Of a DNA stretch of 64,000 bases, positions 40,402 to 48,826 are shown in pieces (position 1 is the first letter of the stretch; each line of letters begins with the position of its first letter). Source of the DNA: Streptomyces olivochromogenes. Its GTDB lineage: Bacteria > Actinomycetota > Actinomycetes > Streptomycetales > Streptomycetaceae. Below the pieces are notes generated by a model. That model was not told the DNA's origin. It was given only the letters and a program-made list of their open reading frames with translations, and searched no databases. The DNA is taken from positions 62,001 through 126,000 of the forward strand of contig NZ_KQ948466.1 of the NCBI RefSeq assembly GCF_001514115.1. The letters run 5' to 3'. The translations under genes were made by a program, and so were the position numbers.

Positions 40402-42404
40402 ACCGACGTCCTCGGGGTGGTGCGGTGCCATGCGCGCTTGGCCACTGTCTCTCCGTTCGCCCGTGCCTCGATGTGGCTGTCCATGATGAAGTCCGCGGCC
40501 GTGGCGCGCAGCTCGGTCCGCGTCACGATCTCCGCGTCCCCATCCTCCCCGCGCGTCAGCCGGATCGTCCATTCGGAGACCGCGGACGCGGAGAGCGGAT
40601 CGTCGCGGCGGATGCGGTAGGTCTCCCGGGCGCTCTCCTCGTAGCGCAATCCGTCGGGATACGTCCGCGATCCCCCGTAGTTGGGGTCGACCTCCAGGGT
40701 CCACTCCCCCGTGGCCACGTCGTGCGTGACCAGCCGCTCGGGCCTCGGTGCGGCGGGCTCGTCGTAGGTCACCGGGAGCGGCGGTGCCTGCTCGGGTTCC
40801 TCGAAGCAAATCTGCGGCTCGTCCCCCGGCTCCCGCACGGGAAGCAGCAGCGAGCTGCGCGCGGGTACGACGCTCAGTTCGCCGCGTTCGCCGTGCGGCC
40901 ACACCCACGGCCAGTAGGCGTCGGAGACGGCGACGCGGAGGCGGTGGCCGGGCGGGAAGGCGTACCCGATGCCGCTGAGTTCGCACTCGACGTCCTCGTA
41001 CGTCCCCGGCGTCCACTCCACGGCCCTGTCCCGCCCGTGCCGGGAGAGCAGGTTCAGCACGCCGCGGGTGACGAGGGTGGACGAGCCGTCGGGGGCGACG
41101 TCGCAGAGGCGGGCGACGACGTTGGCGCGCGGGGTCGCGCTGTCGAGCCGGAGCCGGACACGCGGGCGGCCGAGGATCTCGACGCGCTCCGTGAGCGGCG
41201 CCGAGTCGAAGCAGACCGAGCGACCGTCCTCCTCGCGCTGGTCGGGCGGCAGGTCGCTCGCGTTGCCGAAGGGGAAGAAGCGGCCCGCGTCGAGGCCGGT
41301 GTGCTGGGGCGACCGTACGAGGACGGGAGCCTCGCCCGCCCCGAGGATCTGTTCGTCCCAAGTGACCGACGGGGAGGGCCAGTTCGCGTCACCGACCCAG
41401 CGCCCCGGCATGACGTCGTACGACGTGGCGGGCGGGACCGGGTCGTTGATCCAGGCGCGGAGCAGCGGCTCCCGCATGATGCCCGTTTCGATGCCCTTCA
41501 GGTGCTGGTCCCACCAGCGCAGGGTCTCCTGGAGGAAGCCGATCGCGGGGCCCGGGGGCAGCCCACGGTCCGGGTACTGGTGCGACCAGGGGCCGATCAG
41601 CCCCCGTACGCGGTCGCCCGGCAGATGCTCCACCAGCCGCAGCACGGTGTCGCGGTAGGGGTCGTGCCAGCCGCCGACCGCGAGGACGGCCGCGTCGATG
41701 GCGTCGTAGTCCTCGCAGACGCTGCCGTGGCGCCAGTAGTCGTCGCGCTGCTGGTGGGCGAGCCAGGTGTGCAGGAAGGGTTCGAGGGCTTCCAGGCGCT
41801 CGCGCCACATGGGCAGCAGGCGGTCGTGGCCGACACTCGCCGGGTCCGGCGGCCGGGAGGCGAACGCGAGCATGGTGCCGGCCCAGGCGAGCATGTCGAT
41901 GCCGAGCAGGGCGCCGCCCGTGTAGTGGACGTCGTTGTCGTAACGGTCGTCCGTCGAGCAGACGGTGACGATCGCCTTCAGCGGCTCGGGGGCGAGGGCG
42001 GCGATCTGGAGGGAGTTGAAGCCGCCCCACGAGATGCCGAACATGCCGACCTTGCCGGTGCACCAGGGCTGCGCGGCGAGCCAGTTGACGACGTCGACGC
42101 CGTCGGCGAGTTCCTGCGCGTCGTACTCGTCGCCGGGCGTGCCCTCGCTGTCGCCGTGGCCGCGGATGTCGACGCGGACGGAGGCGTAGCCGTGCCCGGC
42201 GTACCAGGGGTGGCGCTGGGCGTCCCGGGGCGCGGTCCAGTCGCTCTTGCGGTACGGGAGGTATTCGAGGAGCGCGGGGACGGGGTCGGTGTCCGCGTCG
42301 ACCGGACGCCAGACGCGGGCGTGCAGGCGGGTGTTCCCGTCCCGGGTGGGGATCCAGACGTCCTCGCGGACGACCTGGCGCTCGAACTGCTCGCGGTACT
42401 TCAC
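40398..42404 (-). CDS. CocE/NonD (X-Pro dipeptidyl-peptidase S15-type) hydrolase
   Basis: The 668-residue alpha/beta hydrolase starts at GTG 42404, overlapping the ATPase stop (GTGA). The S15 catalytic domain shows VWIPTRDGNTRLHARVWRP and the nucleophile elbow MFGISWGGFNSL. The RGHGDSEGTPG segment and GPWSHQYPDRG, the likely catalytic His region, follow. A C-terminal jelly-roll domain (RVRLRLDSATPRANVVARL) completes the family layout. Members hydrolyse esters or acyl-amides, as in cocaine esterase and acylases. It has no signal peptide, so it works on imported substrate. Its place inside an ABC importer operon points to the same compound. Confidence 0.88.
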   Translation of the reverse strand: MKYREQFERQVVREDVWIPTRDGNTRLHARVWRPVDADTDPVPALLEYLPYRKSDWTAPRDAQRHPWYAGHGYASVRVDIRGHGDSEGTPGDEYDAQELADGVDVVNWLAAQPWCTGKVGMFGISWGGFNSLQIAALAPEPLKAIVTVCSTDDRYDNDVHYTGGALLGIDMLAWAGTMLAFASRPPDPASVGHDRLLPMWRERLEALEPFLHTWLAHQQRDDYWRHGSVCEDYDAIDAAVLAVGGWHDPYRDTVLRLVEHLPGDRVRGLIGPWSHQYPDRGLPPGPAIGFLQETLRWWDQHLKGIETGIMREPLLRAWINDPVPPATSYDVMPGRWVGDANWPSPSVTWDEQILGAGEAPVLVRSPQHTGLDAGRFFPFGNASDLPPDQREEDGRSVCFDSAPLTERVEILGRPRVRLRLDSATPRANVVARLCDVAPDGSSTLVTRGVLNLLSRHGRDRAVEWTPGTYEDVECELSGIGYAFPPGHRLRVAVSDAYWPWVWPHGERGELSVVPARSSLLLPVREPGDEPQICFEEPEQAPPLPVTYDEPAAPRPERLVTHDVATGEWTLEVDPNYGGSRTYPDGLRYEESARETYRIRRDDPLSASAVSEWTIRLTRGEDGDAEIVTRTELRATAADFIMDSHIEARANGETVAKRAWHRTTPRTSV

Positions 42405-44128
42405 GAAACTCCCTCGGTGGTGAGCCGGTCTGCCGGACGCCAGCGGCGCACCCGGTGTCCCGGGCCGTGGTCCGTCCACAGGTCGTCGGGTTCGGCGGCG
42501 TCGCTCCAGTCCACGGCGCCGTCGACGAACGGCGCCGCGTCCGGGTCGGGTTCGAGGGCGGCCGCCATCAGCCGGCGGGTGTACGGGTGTCCGGGCGAGG
42601 CGAACACGGCGTCCGTGGGCCCTTCCTCGACCACGACCCCGTGGCGCAGCACGACGACCCGGTCCGCGATGCCCCGGACGACCGCGAGGTCGTGGCTGAT
42701 GAACAGACAGGCCAGTTCGCGTTCCCGGCGCAGGTCGTCCAGGAGGCGCAGCACGTCGGCCTGGACGGAGACGTCGAGGGCGGTGGTGATCTCGTCGGCG
42801 ATCAGGACGTCCGGCTCGCCCGCCAACGCCCGCGCGATGCCGATGCGCTGCCGCTGGCCGCCGGAGAGCTGGGCGGGCAGCCGGTCGGCGAGGGCCGGGT
42901 CGAGCCGTACGTCGGAGATGAGCCGCCGGGCACGGTCCGCCGCCTGTGTCCGTGTGGCGGCCGTGCCGAAGAAGCGCAGCGGACGGCGTACCGCGTCGCC
43001 CACCGAGCGGCGCGGGTTCAGCGAGGTGTCCGCGTTCTGGAAGACCAGCTGTACCCGGCGGCGCAGGGCGAGCGGCCGCTTCTGCGCGGGGCGCGCGAGG
43101 TCGCCGGAGTCGTGGGTCATCGTGCCGCCGGACGGGGTGCGCAGGCCGGCCAGCGTCCAGGCCAGCGTCGACTTGCCGCTTCCCGACTCCCCGACGAGCG
43201 CGAGGACCTCGCCGCGCCGGACGTCGAAGGACACTCCGTGCACGGCGCGCGAGGATCCGTAGTCGATGGTGAGGTCGCGCGCCGAGACCGCCACCGGAGC
43301 GGTGTCCGGCACGTGTGCCTTGGGCCGCACCTCCCGCTCGCCCGCCTCGCCGACGAGCGCGAGACCGGCGTCGTCGAGCCGTGGCACGCTCGCCAGCAGG
43401 CGTCTGGTGTACGGGTCCTGGGGCATCGCGAAGAGCTGCCTGGTGGGCGCGGACTCCACGACGCGACCGGAGCGCAGCACAGTCACCTCGTCGGCCATGT
43501 GCGCGACGACCCCGAGGTCATGGCTCACCAGCACGGCGGCCAGGCCCAGTTCGTCGCGCAGGGCGCCGATGAGGTCGAGGACGCCGCGTTGGGTGACGAC
43601 GTCGAGCCCGGTCGTCGGTTCGTCGAGGACGAGGACCTTGGGGCGGGCCGCGACGGCCATGGCGATGGCGACGCGCTGCTGCTGGCCGCCGGAGAGCTCG
43701 TGCGGGTAGCGGCGGGCGAGTTCGGCGGGGCGGGGCAGCCGGACCTGTTCGAGCAGGTCGACGACGGGCACGTCACCGCCGGCCTCGGCGATCTGCCGGC
43801 CGATGCGCATGGAGGGCGTGAGCGCGTGGCCGGCGTTCTGCGCGACCATGGCGACCGTGTTCCCGCGCAGCCGCCTCAACTCCCGTGCGGGAAGGGAGAA
43901 GACGTCCGAGCCGTCGACATGGACGGAGCCCGCAGTGATCCGGGAGCCGTGCCGCAGATGTCCGAGGAGAGTGGCGGCGACGGTGGATTTGCCGCTGCCG
44001 GACTCGCCGACGAGGGCGAGCGTCCGCCCTTCGGCCACCTCCCAGGACACCTCGTGCACGACGGACACGTCACGGCCGCCCGAACGGTAGGCCACGGACA
44101 ACGAGTTCACGGACACGATCGAGGTCAT
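42401..44128 (-). CDS. Oligopeptide-type ABC transporter ATPase, two NBDs fused (DppD-DppF)
   Basis: The 575-residue protein contains two complete nucleotide-binding domains. Each has Walker A (LVGESGSGKSTVAATLL; LVGESGSGKSTLAWTLA), a signature motif (LSGGQQQRVAIAMA; LSGGQRQRIGIARA) and Walker B (VLVLDEPTTGLD; VLIADEITTALD). The second domain has Ile in place of Pro in the Walker B extension, which is probably harmless. It energises the two permeases encoded upstream. The start ATG 44128 overlaps the permease stop as TGATG, and the stop overlaps the hydrolase start. Confidence 0.92.
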   Translation of the reverse strand: MTSIVSVNSLSVAYRSGGRDVSVVHEVSWEVAEGRTLALVGESGSGKSTVAATLLGHLRHGSRITAGSVHVDGSDVFSLPARELRRLRGNTVAMVAQNAGHALTPSMRIGRQIAEAGGDVPVVDLLEQVRLPRPAELARRYPHELSGGQQQRVAIAMAVAARPKVLVLDEPTTGLDVVTQRGVLDLIGALRDELGLAAVLVSHDLGVVAHMADEVTVLRSGRVVESAPTRQLFAMPQDPYTRRLLASVPRLDDAGLALVGEAGEREVRPKAHVPDTAPVAVSARDLTIDYGSSRAVHGVSFDVRRGEVLALVGESGSGKSTLAWTLAGLRTPSGGTMTHDSGDLARPAQKRPLALRRRVQLVFQNADTSLNPRRSVGDAVRRPLRFFGTAATRTQAADRARRLISDVRLDPALADRLPAQLSGGQRQRIGIARALAGEPDVLIADEITTALDVSVQADVLRLLDDLRRERELACLFISHDLAVVRGIADRVVVLRHGVVVEEGPTDAVFASPGHPYTRRLMAAALEPDPDAAPFVDGAVDWSDAAEPDDLWTDHGPGHRVRRWRPADRLTTEGVS

Positions 44129-45021
44129 CAGGAGCCCTCCCTGATCCGGTCGACGCCCCACGCCTTGGACAGGCCGTCGGCGGCGAGGTTGAGCCCGACC
44201 ACGAGCGTGGCCAGGGCGATGATCGGCGCGAGGCTCGCCATCGGGACGACGGTGATGGCGGTGCGGTTCTCGGCGACCATCAGCCCCCAGTCGGGGGTGG
44301 GCGGATCGGCGCCGAAGCCGAGGAAGGAGAGGGAGCTGATGAGCAGCACGACCCATGACGCCCGCATCGCGAACTCCACGCACACGACGTCCGTGATGTT
44401 CGGCAGGACTTCGCGCCGCAGGATCGACCAGGTGCTCTCGCCCCGGGCCCGGGCCGCGGTGACGTAGTCGGCGGGCACCACGGCGAGTGCCGCGCCCCGT
44501 ACGACCCGTACGACCTGGGGCACGTACACCACCGCGATCGCGAGGACGATGACCGCCGGGCCGGTGCCGAGCGCCGTGACGACGACGAGCAGGGCCAGGA
44601 TCGAGGGCACGGCGAGGACCGCGTCGAGGACCCGGCCCAGGACGTCGTCGAACCAGCCGCCGCGCAGGGCGGCCGCACAGCCCACGACCGTGCCGAGGGC
44701 GACGGTCACCAGGGTCGCGGCGACGGACACGCCGAGCGCGTAACGGCCGCCGTACAGCACCCGGGCGAGGACGTCGCGCCCGTACTGGTCCGTGCCCGCC
44801 CAGTGGTCCCAGCCGGGTCCGAGCAGGGCGTGCGAGGAGTCGTTGGCGATGGGGTCGTAGGAGGTCAGGAGCGGCGCGAGCACGGCGATCAGGACGTGGA
44901 CGCCGACGATCGCGAGGCCGATCACGGCGGCGCGCGAGGAGCGCAGGGTGCGCCAGGCGCGGGCGGCGCGCGCCGGAGCGGTCGCGGGTGGGGCCGGCGG
45001 GGCGGTGTCGAGCGTGGTCAT
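44128..45021 (-). CDS. ABC transporter permease, DppC/OppC type
   Basis: The 297-residue membrane protein starts at ATG 45021 (MTTLDTAPPAPPATAP). It has the DppC N-terminal helix (AVIGLAIVGVHVLIAVLAPL) and the conserved HWAGTDQYGRDVLARVLYG loop. The EAA-type coupling loop follows (VTAARARGESTWSILRREVL). It forms the import channel with the neighbouring DppB-type permease. It overlaps both neighbours by 1-4 bases, so stoichiometric translation is likely. Confidence 0.92.
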   Translation of the reverse strand: MTTLDTAPPAPPATAPARAARAWRTLRSSRAAVIGLAIVGVHVLIAVLAPLLTSYDPIANDSSHALLGPGWDHWAGTDQYGRDVLARVLYGGRYALGVSVAATLVTVALGTVVGCAAALRGGWFDDVLGRVLDAVLAVPSILALLVVVTALGTGPAVIVLAIAVVYVPQVVRVVRGAALAVVPADYVTAARARGESTWSILRREVLPNITDVVCVEFAMRASWVVLLISSLSFLGFGADPPTPDWGLMVAENRTAITVVPMASLAPIIALATLVVGLNLAADGLSKAWGVDRIREGS

Positions 45022-45974
45022 CGGGTCCTCCCGCGCGTACGGAGCTTGGGGTTGAGGGCCATGGCGCCGAGGTCGGCGGCGAGGTTGCAGACGACGTAGA
45101 CGACGGCGCTGATGAGGGCGATGGCCTGGATGACGGGCAGATCGCGGTTCTGCACGGAGGAGAGCATCAGCTTGCCGATGCCCGGGTAGTTGAAGACGTT
45201 CTCGACGACGGCGACCCCGCCGGCCAGCCAGGCCACGTTCAGCGCGATGACGTGCAGGGTCGGGAGCATGGCGCCGGGCAGGGCGTGCCGGGTGACGACC
45301 CGCCAGGTCGACAGGCCCTTGAGCCGGGCGGTGGTGACGTACTCGCTCGCCATCACGTCGATGACGGAGGTCCGGGCCATCCGCACGATGTACGCGGCCA
45401 TCACGACGGCGAGGGCGAGGGCGGGCAGCCAGACGGCGGGCAGGAGTTGGCCGACGCTCGCGTCGGGGCCGTAGAGCACGACCGCGGGGAACCACGGCAG
45501 CGCGACGGAGAAGCAGAGCACCAGCACGGTGGCGACCACGAACTCGGGGACGCTCATGCCGACGAGGCTGACGGTCGAGATGAGGTGGTCGGGCCAGCGG
45601 TCGCGGTAGAGGCCCGCGAGGATGCCGAGCACGATCGAACCGGTCACGGCGAACAGGACGGTGATCAGGGCGATCAGCGCGGAGTTGCCGAGGTACATGG
45701 AGACCTCGCTGCCGACCGCCTTCCCGGAGACCAGGGAAGTGCCGAAGTCGCCGTGCAGGGCGCCGCGCACCCAGTCGGTGTAGCGCTCCCAGGCGGGCCG
45801 GTCGAGGCTCAGCTTCTCGCGCAGCGCGGCGACGGCGTCCGGGGTGGCGTCCTTGCCGAGGACCTGGGTGGCGACGTCGCCGGGCAGGGCCTGGACGGCG
45901 AGGAAGACGAGGACCGAGGAGAGGAAGAGGGTGCCGAGGGCGGCGGCCACCCTGCGGGCTATGAAGGAGACCAC
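45018..45974 (-). CDS. ABC transporter permease, DppB/OppB type
   Basis: The 318-residue membrane protein (MVSFIARRVAAALGTLFLSS) has the DppB hallmarks: the opening helix, a periplasmic loop with EKLSLDRPAWERYTDWV, and the coupling motif VTTARLKGLSTWRVVTRHAL. It pairs with the DppC-type protein. It begins 3 bp after the substrate-binding protein stop, in one operon. Confidence 0.92.
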   Translation of the reverse strand: MVSFIARRVAAALGTLFLSSVLVFLAVQALPGDVATQVLGKDATPDAVAALREKLSLDRPAWERYTDWVRGALHGDFGTSLVSGKAVGSEVSMYLGNSALIALITVLFAVTGSIVLGILAGLYRDRWPDHLISTVSLVGMSVPEFVVATVLVLCFSVALPWFPAVVLYGPDASVGQLLPAVWLPALALAVVMAAYIVRMARTSVIDVMASEYVTTARLKGLSTWRVVTRHALPGAMLPTLHVIALNVAWLAGGVAVVENVFNYPGIGKLMLSSVQNRDLPVIQAIALISAVVYVVCNLAADLGAMALNPKLRTRGRTR

Positions 45975-45977
45975 TGC

Positions 45978-47561
45978 TCAGGCTCCCTTCAGGCCGATGC
46001 CGAGGTAGTCGAACTCGAAGCCGTGCTCGGCGTATCCGCGCACCTTGCGTGACAGGCCCACGAGCCGGTCGGCGAACATCGGGGTCATCGCCCCGCCCTT
46101 CTCGACGACGAAGGTCTGCGCCTCGCCGTACAGTTCGCGCCGCCGGTTGTCGTCCGTCTCCCGTCGCGCCCGGTCGAGCAGGGCGTCGAAGTCCTTGTCG
46201 GACCAGGCGGTCTCGTTGTACGAGGAGCCGCCGCGGAAGACCTGCGTGAAGAGCTGGTCGACGGGTCTGCCGGTGTACCAGTAGGTCGCCATGAGCGGCT
46301 TCTTCATCCAGATCTGGGTGTAGTACGAATCCGCCGCGGCCGTCTTCACCTTGATCCGGATGCCCGCGCGTTTGGCCGAGTCCTGGTAGGCGAGCGCCAT
46401 CGGCGTGAAGATCGGGTCGTACGAGGAGGTGTAGAGGTCTGTCGCGAGGCCCTCGTGTCCGGCCTGCTTCAGCAGGTACCTGGCCTTCTCCGGGTCGTGC
46501 GCGGGGTGCGCGGCGATGTGCGCGGGGTCGCTGGGCGGCACGGGGTTGTCCCAGCCGGCGGTGCCCGCGCCCTGGAGCGCGACCTTCACGACGTGCTCGG
46601 GGTCGTAGGCGAGCTTCATCGCCTGCCGCACCCGTACGTCTGTGAAGGGCTTCTCCGTGGTGAGCATCGGGAGCACGTACCACTGGGCGTTCTTCACGCG
46701 GGCCACGGTGGCCCGGCTGGAGGCGGCGACGACCCGGGCGGTCGCGAAGTCCAGATTGGTCTGGGAGAGCAGGTCGACCTGCCCCGCCAGCAGTGCGTTC
46801 GAGCGGGCGGACATGTCGGCGACGGAGTAGAAGGCGATCGCGTCGAGGACGGGGCGGCCCTGCCAGTGGTCCGTGTACGCGGTGACACGGCCGGGCCCCG
46901 CCGGGGCGAAGGACTCCAGCTTGAAGGGGCCCGTGCCGATGCCCGTCCGCCCGATGGAACGGGCGCTGCCGTCGGGCACGACGTAGCAGTTGTAGTGCGT
47001 GAGCAGGCTCGGGAACTCCGCGTTGGGGGTCTTCAGCGGCACGACGAGGGTGTGCTCGTCGGGAGTGCGGAGCGTCTTGGGGTCGATCAGCGGGGCGAGG
47101 ACGGCGGCCTGGGGCGAGGCGGTCGCCTTGTCGAGGATGTGGCGCAGGGTGTACGCGGCGTCCGCGGCGGTGAGCCTTCGGCCGTCGTGGAAGGTGACGC
47201 CCTCGCGGATGCGGAAGGTCCAGGTGCGGGCCTGGGCGTCGGGCTCCCAGGACTCGGCGAGGTCGGGGGCGAGGTCGCCGTTCGCGTCGACCCGGACGAG
47301 GCGGTTGTAGAGGGCACCGAGGTATTCGTACGCGGAAAGCGCGCTGGCCGGATCCAGCGTCTCGGCCTCGGAGGCGGGCGGCCGGGCGATACGGAGGGTG
47401 CCGCCGCGGTCGGGGGCGCCCTTCTTCGCCGCCGCGGGCAGCACGGGTGCCGCGGCGGGACCCGAACAGCCGGTGAGCAGCCAGGACGCACCGAGCGCCG
47501 CGGCGCTCGCGGCTCCCGCGGCGAGGACCGATCGCCGTCCCGGGTGGTGGATGTCGGACAT
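45978..47561 (-). CDS. ABC transporter substrate-binding lipoprotein (SBP family 5)
   Basis: The 527-residue lipoprotein has a Tat-type lipoprotein signal (HPGRRSVLAAGAASAAALG, then LLTGCSG). The body is family 5 (DppA/OppA): LDPASALSAYEYLGALYNRL, WEPDAQARTWTFRIREGVTF, GTGPFKLESF. It captures peptides or similar amphipathic molecules and passes them to the permeases. It is the first gene of the operon, and transcription starts in the 47.56-47.70 kb gap. The Tat signal implies folding before export. The ligand is presumably the substrate of the CocE-type hydrolase. Confidence 0.92.
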   Translation of the reverse strand: MSDIHHPGRRSVLAAGAASAAALGASWLLTGCSGPAAAPVLPAAAKKGAPDRGGTLRIARPPASEAETLDPASALSAYEYLGALYNRLVRVDANGDLAPDLAESWEPDAQARTWTFRIREGVTFHDGRRLTAADAAYTLRHILDKATASPQAAVLAPLIDPKTLRTPDEHTLVVPLKTPNAEFPSLLTHYNCYVVPDGSARSIGRTGIGTGPFKLESFAPAGPGRVTAYTDHWQGRPVLDAIAFYSVADMSARSNALLAGQVDLLSQTNLDFATARVVAASSRATVARVKNAQWYVLPMLTTEKPFTDVRVRQAMKLAYDPEHVVKVALQGAGTAGWDNPVPPSDPAHIAAHPAHDPEKARYLLKQAGHEGLATDLYTSSYDPIFTPMALAYQDSAKRAGIRIKVKTAAADSYYTQIWMKKPLMATYWYTGRPVDQLFTQVFRGGSSYNETAWSDKDFDALLDRARRETDDNRRRELYGEAQTFVVEKGGAMTPMFADRLVGLSRKVRGYAEHGFEFDYLGIGLKGA

Positions 47562-47815
47562 GGACCGACCGTCCTTCTCGCTATTCGTTCAGCGGAACGA
47601 TTGAGTGAAGTGCGTGAACGATAACGAGGAGATGGTTCCACGCCAACCCTTGGAACCCGGAAATTAACCTCGGAAACCCACTCGTTACGGGGTGGGTGAG
47701 GATGTCGAACCCGCAGACTCGGGCCGTTCGGGGGCGCCGGGCGGACCGGATCAAGTCACCCCGAGGCCCTGGGCGGACAGGCTCGCGCCGTTGGGGAGCG
47801 GCACGCGCTCCGCTG

Positions 47816-47849
47816 GTGTGCCGTTCGGGACTTGTGTGCCGTTCGGGAC
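47816..47849. repeat. 18-bp period tandem repeat
   Basis: GTGTGCCGTTCGGGAC occurs at 47816-47831 and again at 47834-47849, separated by TT. It lies at the broken edge of the ABC-ATPase relic and may mark the deletion or slippage that truncated it. Confidence 0.7.
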
Positions 47850-48060
47850 GCCGCCGTGCGGGCGGCGCTGCGGGACGCCGACGCGCTGGATTTCGTGGAC
47901 CGGCTGCCGCAGGGGCTCGACACCCGGGTGGGCGAGCACGGTGCCCGGCTCTCCGTAGGACAACGGCGGCGGCTCGCGATCACGGGGACCGATCCGTGGC
48001 CCCCGGGGCCTGGGCCTGCGCCAGGCCACCTCCAGCCCTGGACACGCGCGCGGAGGCCTC
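47832..48060 (+). pseudogene. Remnant of an ABC exporter ATPase
   Basis: The plus-strand frame from 47832 reads ALRDADALDFVDRLPQGLDT, then VGEHGARLSVGQRRRLAI. This matches the stretch before and including the signature motif of exporter-type ABC ATPases (normally LSGGQRQRIAIARA). Beyond it the frame is lost. A shifted frame still gives LRQATSSPALDTRAEA, an eroded version of the Walker B/D-loop (LDEATSALDTRSE). The Walker A region and membrane domain are absent. It is a decayed fragment, not a functional gene. Confidence 0.65.
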
Positions 48061-48184
48061 CGGAGGGTCGGCTCGCGCGAGGTCGCTGCGCCGGGGTGAC
48101 GCGCACACGGCGCTGCACAGCGGCCGGCTCGCCCGATCCCCCCGGGGCGATGAGACGCGGGCCGGCCGTCGTGCCGGCGGTCCG

Positions 48185-48667
48185 CTACTCGCCCGCGTAC
48201 GCCTTCTCCAGGGCCGCGATGTCCAGCTTGGACATCTTGTACATCGCCTGGGCCGTCCGGGCCGCCTTCTCGGTGTCCGGGTCGCTGATCAGGTCGATGA
48301 GCCTGCTCGGGACGACCTGCCAGGACAGGCCGTACTGGTCCTTGACCCAGCCGCAAGGGCCCGCCTCGCCGCCGTCCTCGACGAACTTGTCCCAGTAGTG
48401 GTCCACCTCCTCCTGGTCGTCGCAGTGGATCTGGAACGAGATGGCCTCGTCGAACGTGAACTGCGGGCCGCCGTTCAGCGCGACGAACTTCTGTCCGTTG
48501 GCCACGAAGTCGACGGCCATCACGGAACCGGCGGTGCCGTGCTCGGACTCGGAGAAGCGGGCGATCCTGCCGAGCCGGGAGTTCTTGAAGATCGAGACGT
48601 AGTAGTGCGCGGCCTCCTCGGCCTGACCGTCGAACCACAGACACGTGGTGAATCCGTCGGCGGACAT
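48185..48667 (-). CDS. PhnB-like VOC family protein
   Basis: The 160-residue protein starts at ATG 48667 after AGGAGG (MSADGFTTCLWFDGQAEEAA). It is a single-domain member of the glyoxalase superfamily of the type often annotated as PhnB or 3-demethylubiquinone methyltransferase-like. The central VDHYWDKFVEDGGEAGPCGW, then GLSWQVVPSRL, is characteristic. The catalytic function of this group is not settled, and the methyltransferase name is probably wrong. It stands alone and is divergent from the epoxide hydrolase gene. Confidence 0.86.
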   Translation of the reverse strand: MSADGFTTCLWFDGQAEEAAHYYVSIFKNSRLGRIARFSESEHGTAGSVMAVDFVANGQKFVALNGGPQFTFDEAISFQIHCDDQEEVDHYWDKFVEDGGEAGPCGWVKDQYGLSWQVVPSRLIDLISDPDTEKAARTAQAMYKMSKLDIAALEKAYAGE

Positions 48668-48826
48668 ACGTACCTCCTGCGGCGGGAAGAGTTTCGTCAC
48701 CTCTGTTGACCGATCGTCGTCCCAAAACTCATCGGCGTCGCGCGGGATCCTTGCGCGGAGGGGGCGGTGGCGGCCGATCGCGTCGTTCCTCGAGCCCCCT
48801 CAAGGGGCGCTATAGCATGCGCGGAC

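Larger units (their letters stand above)
47562..48184. other. Intergenic region with decayed coding sequence
   Basis: These 623 bp contain the importer operon promoter (A+T-rich at 47600-47680) and an 18-bp tandem repeat at 47816-47849. They also contain a relic of an ABC exporter ATPase at 47832-48060. No intact gene is visible. Confidence 0.6.

Noticed and set aside
40425..43262. Plus-strand frame of over 900 codons opposite the hydrolase and ABC ATPase genes
   Set aside because: Both minus-strand genes have complete catalytic motifs. The plus-strand product is compositionally biased and matches nothing I know.
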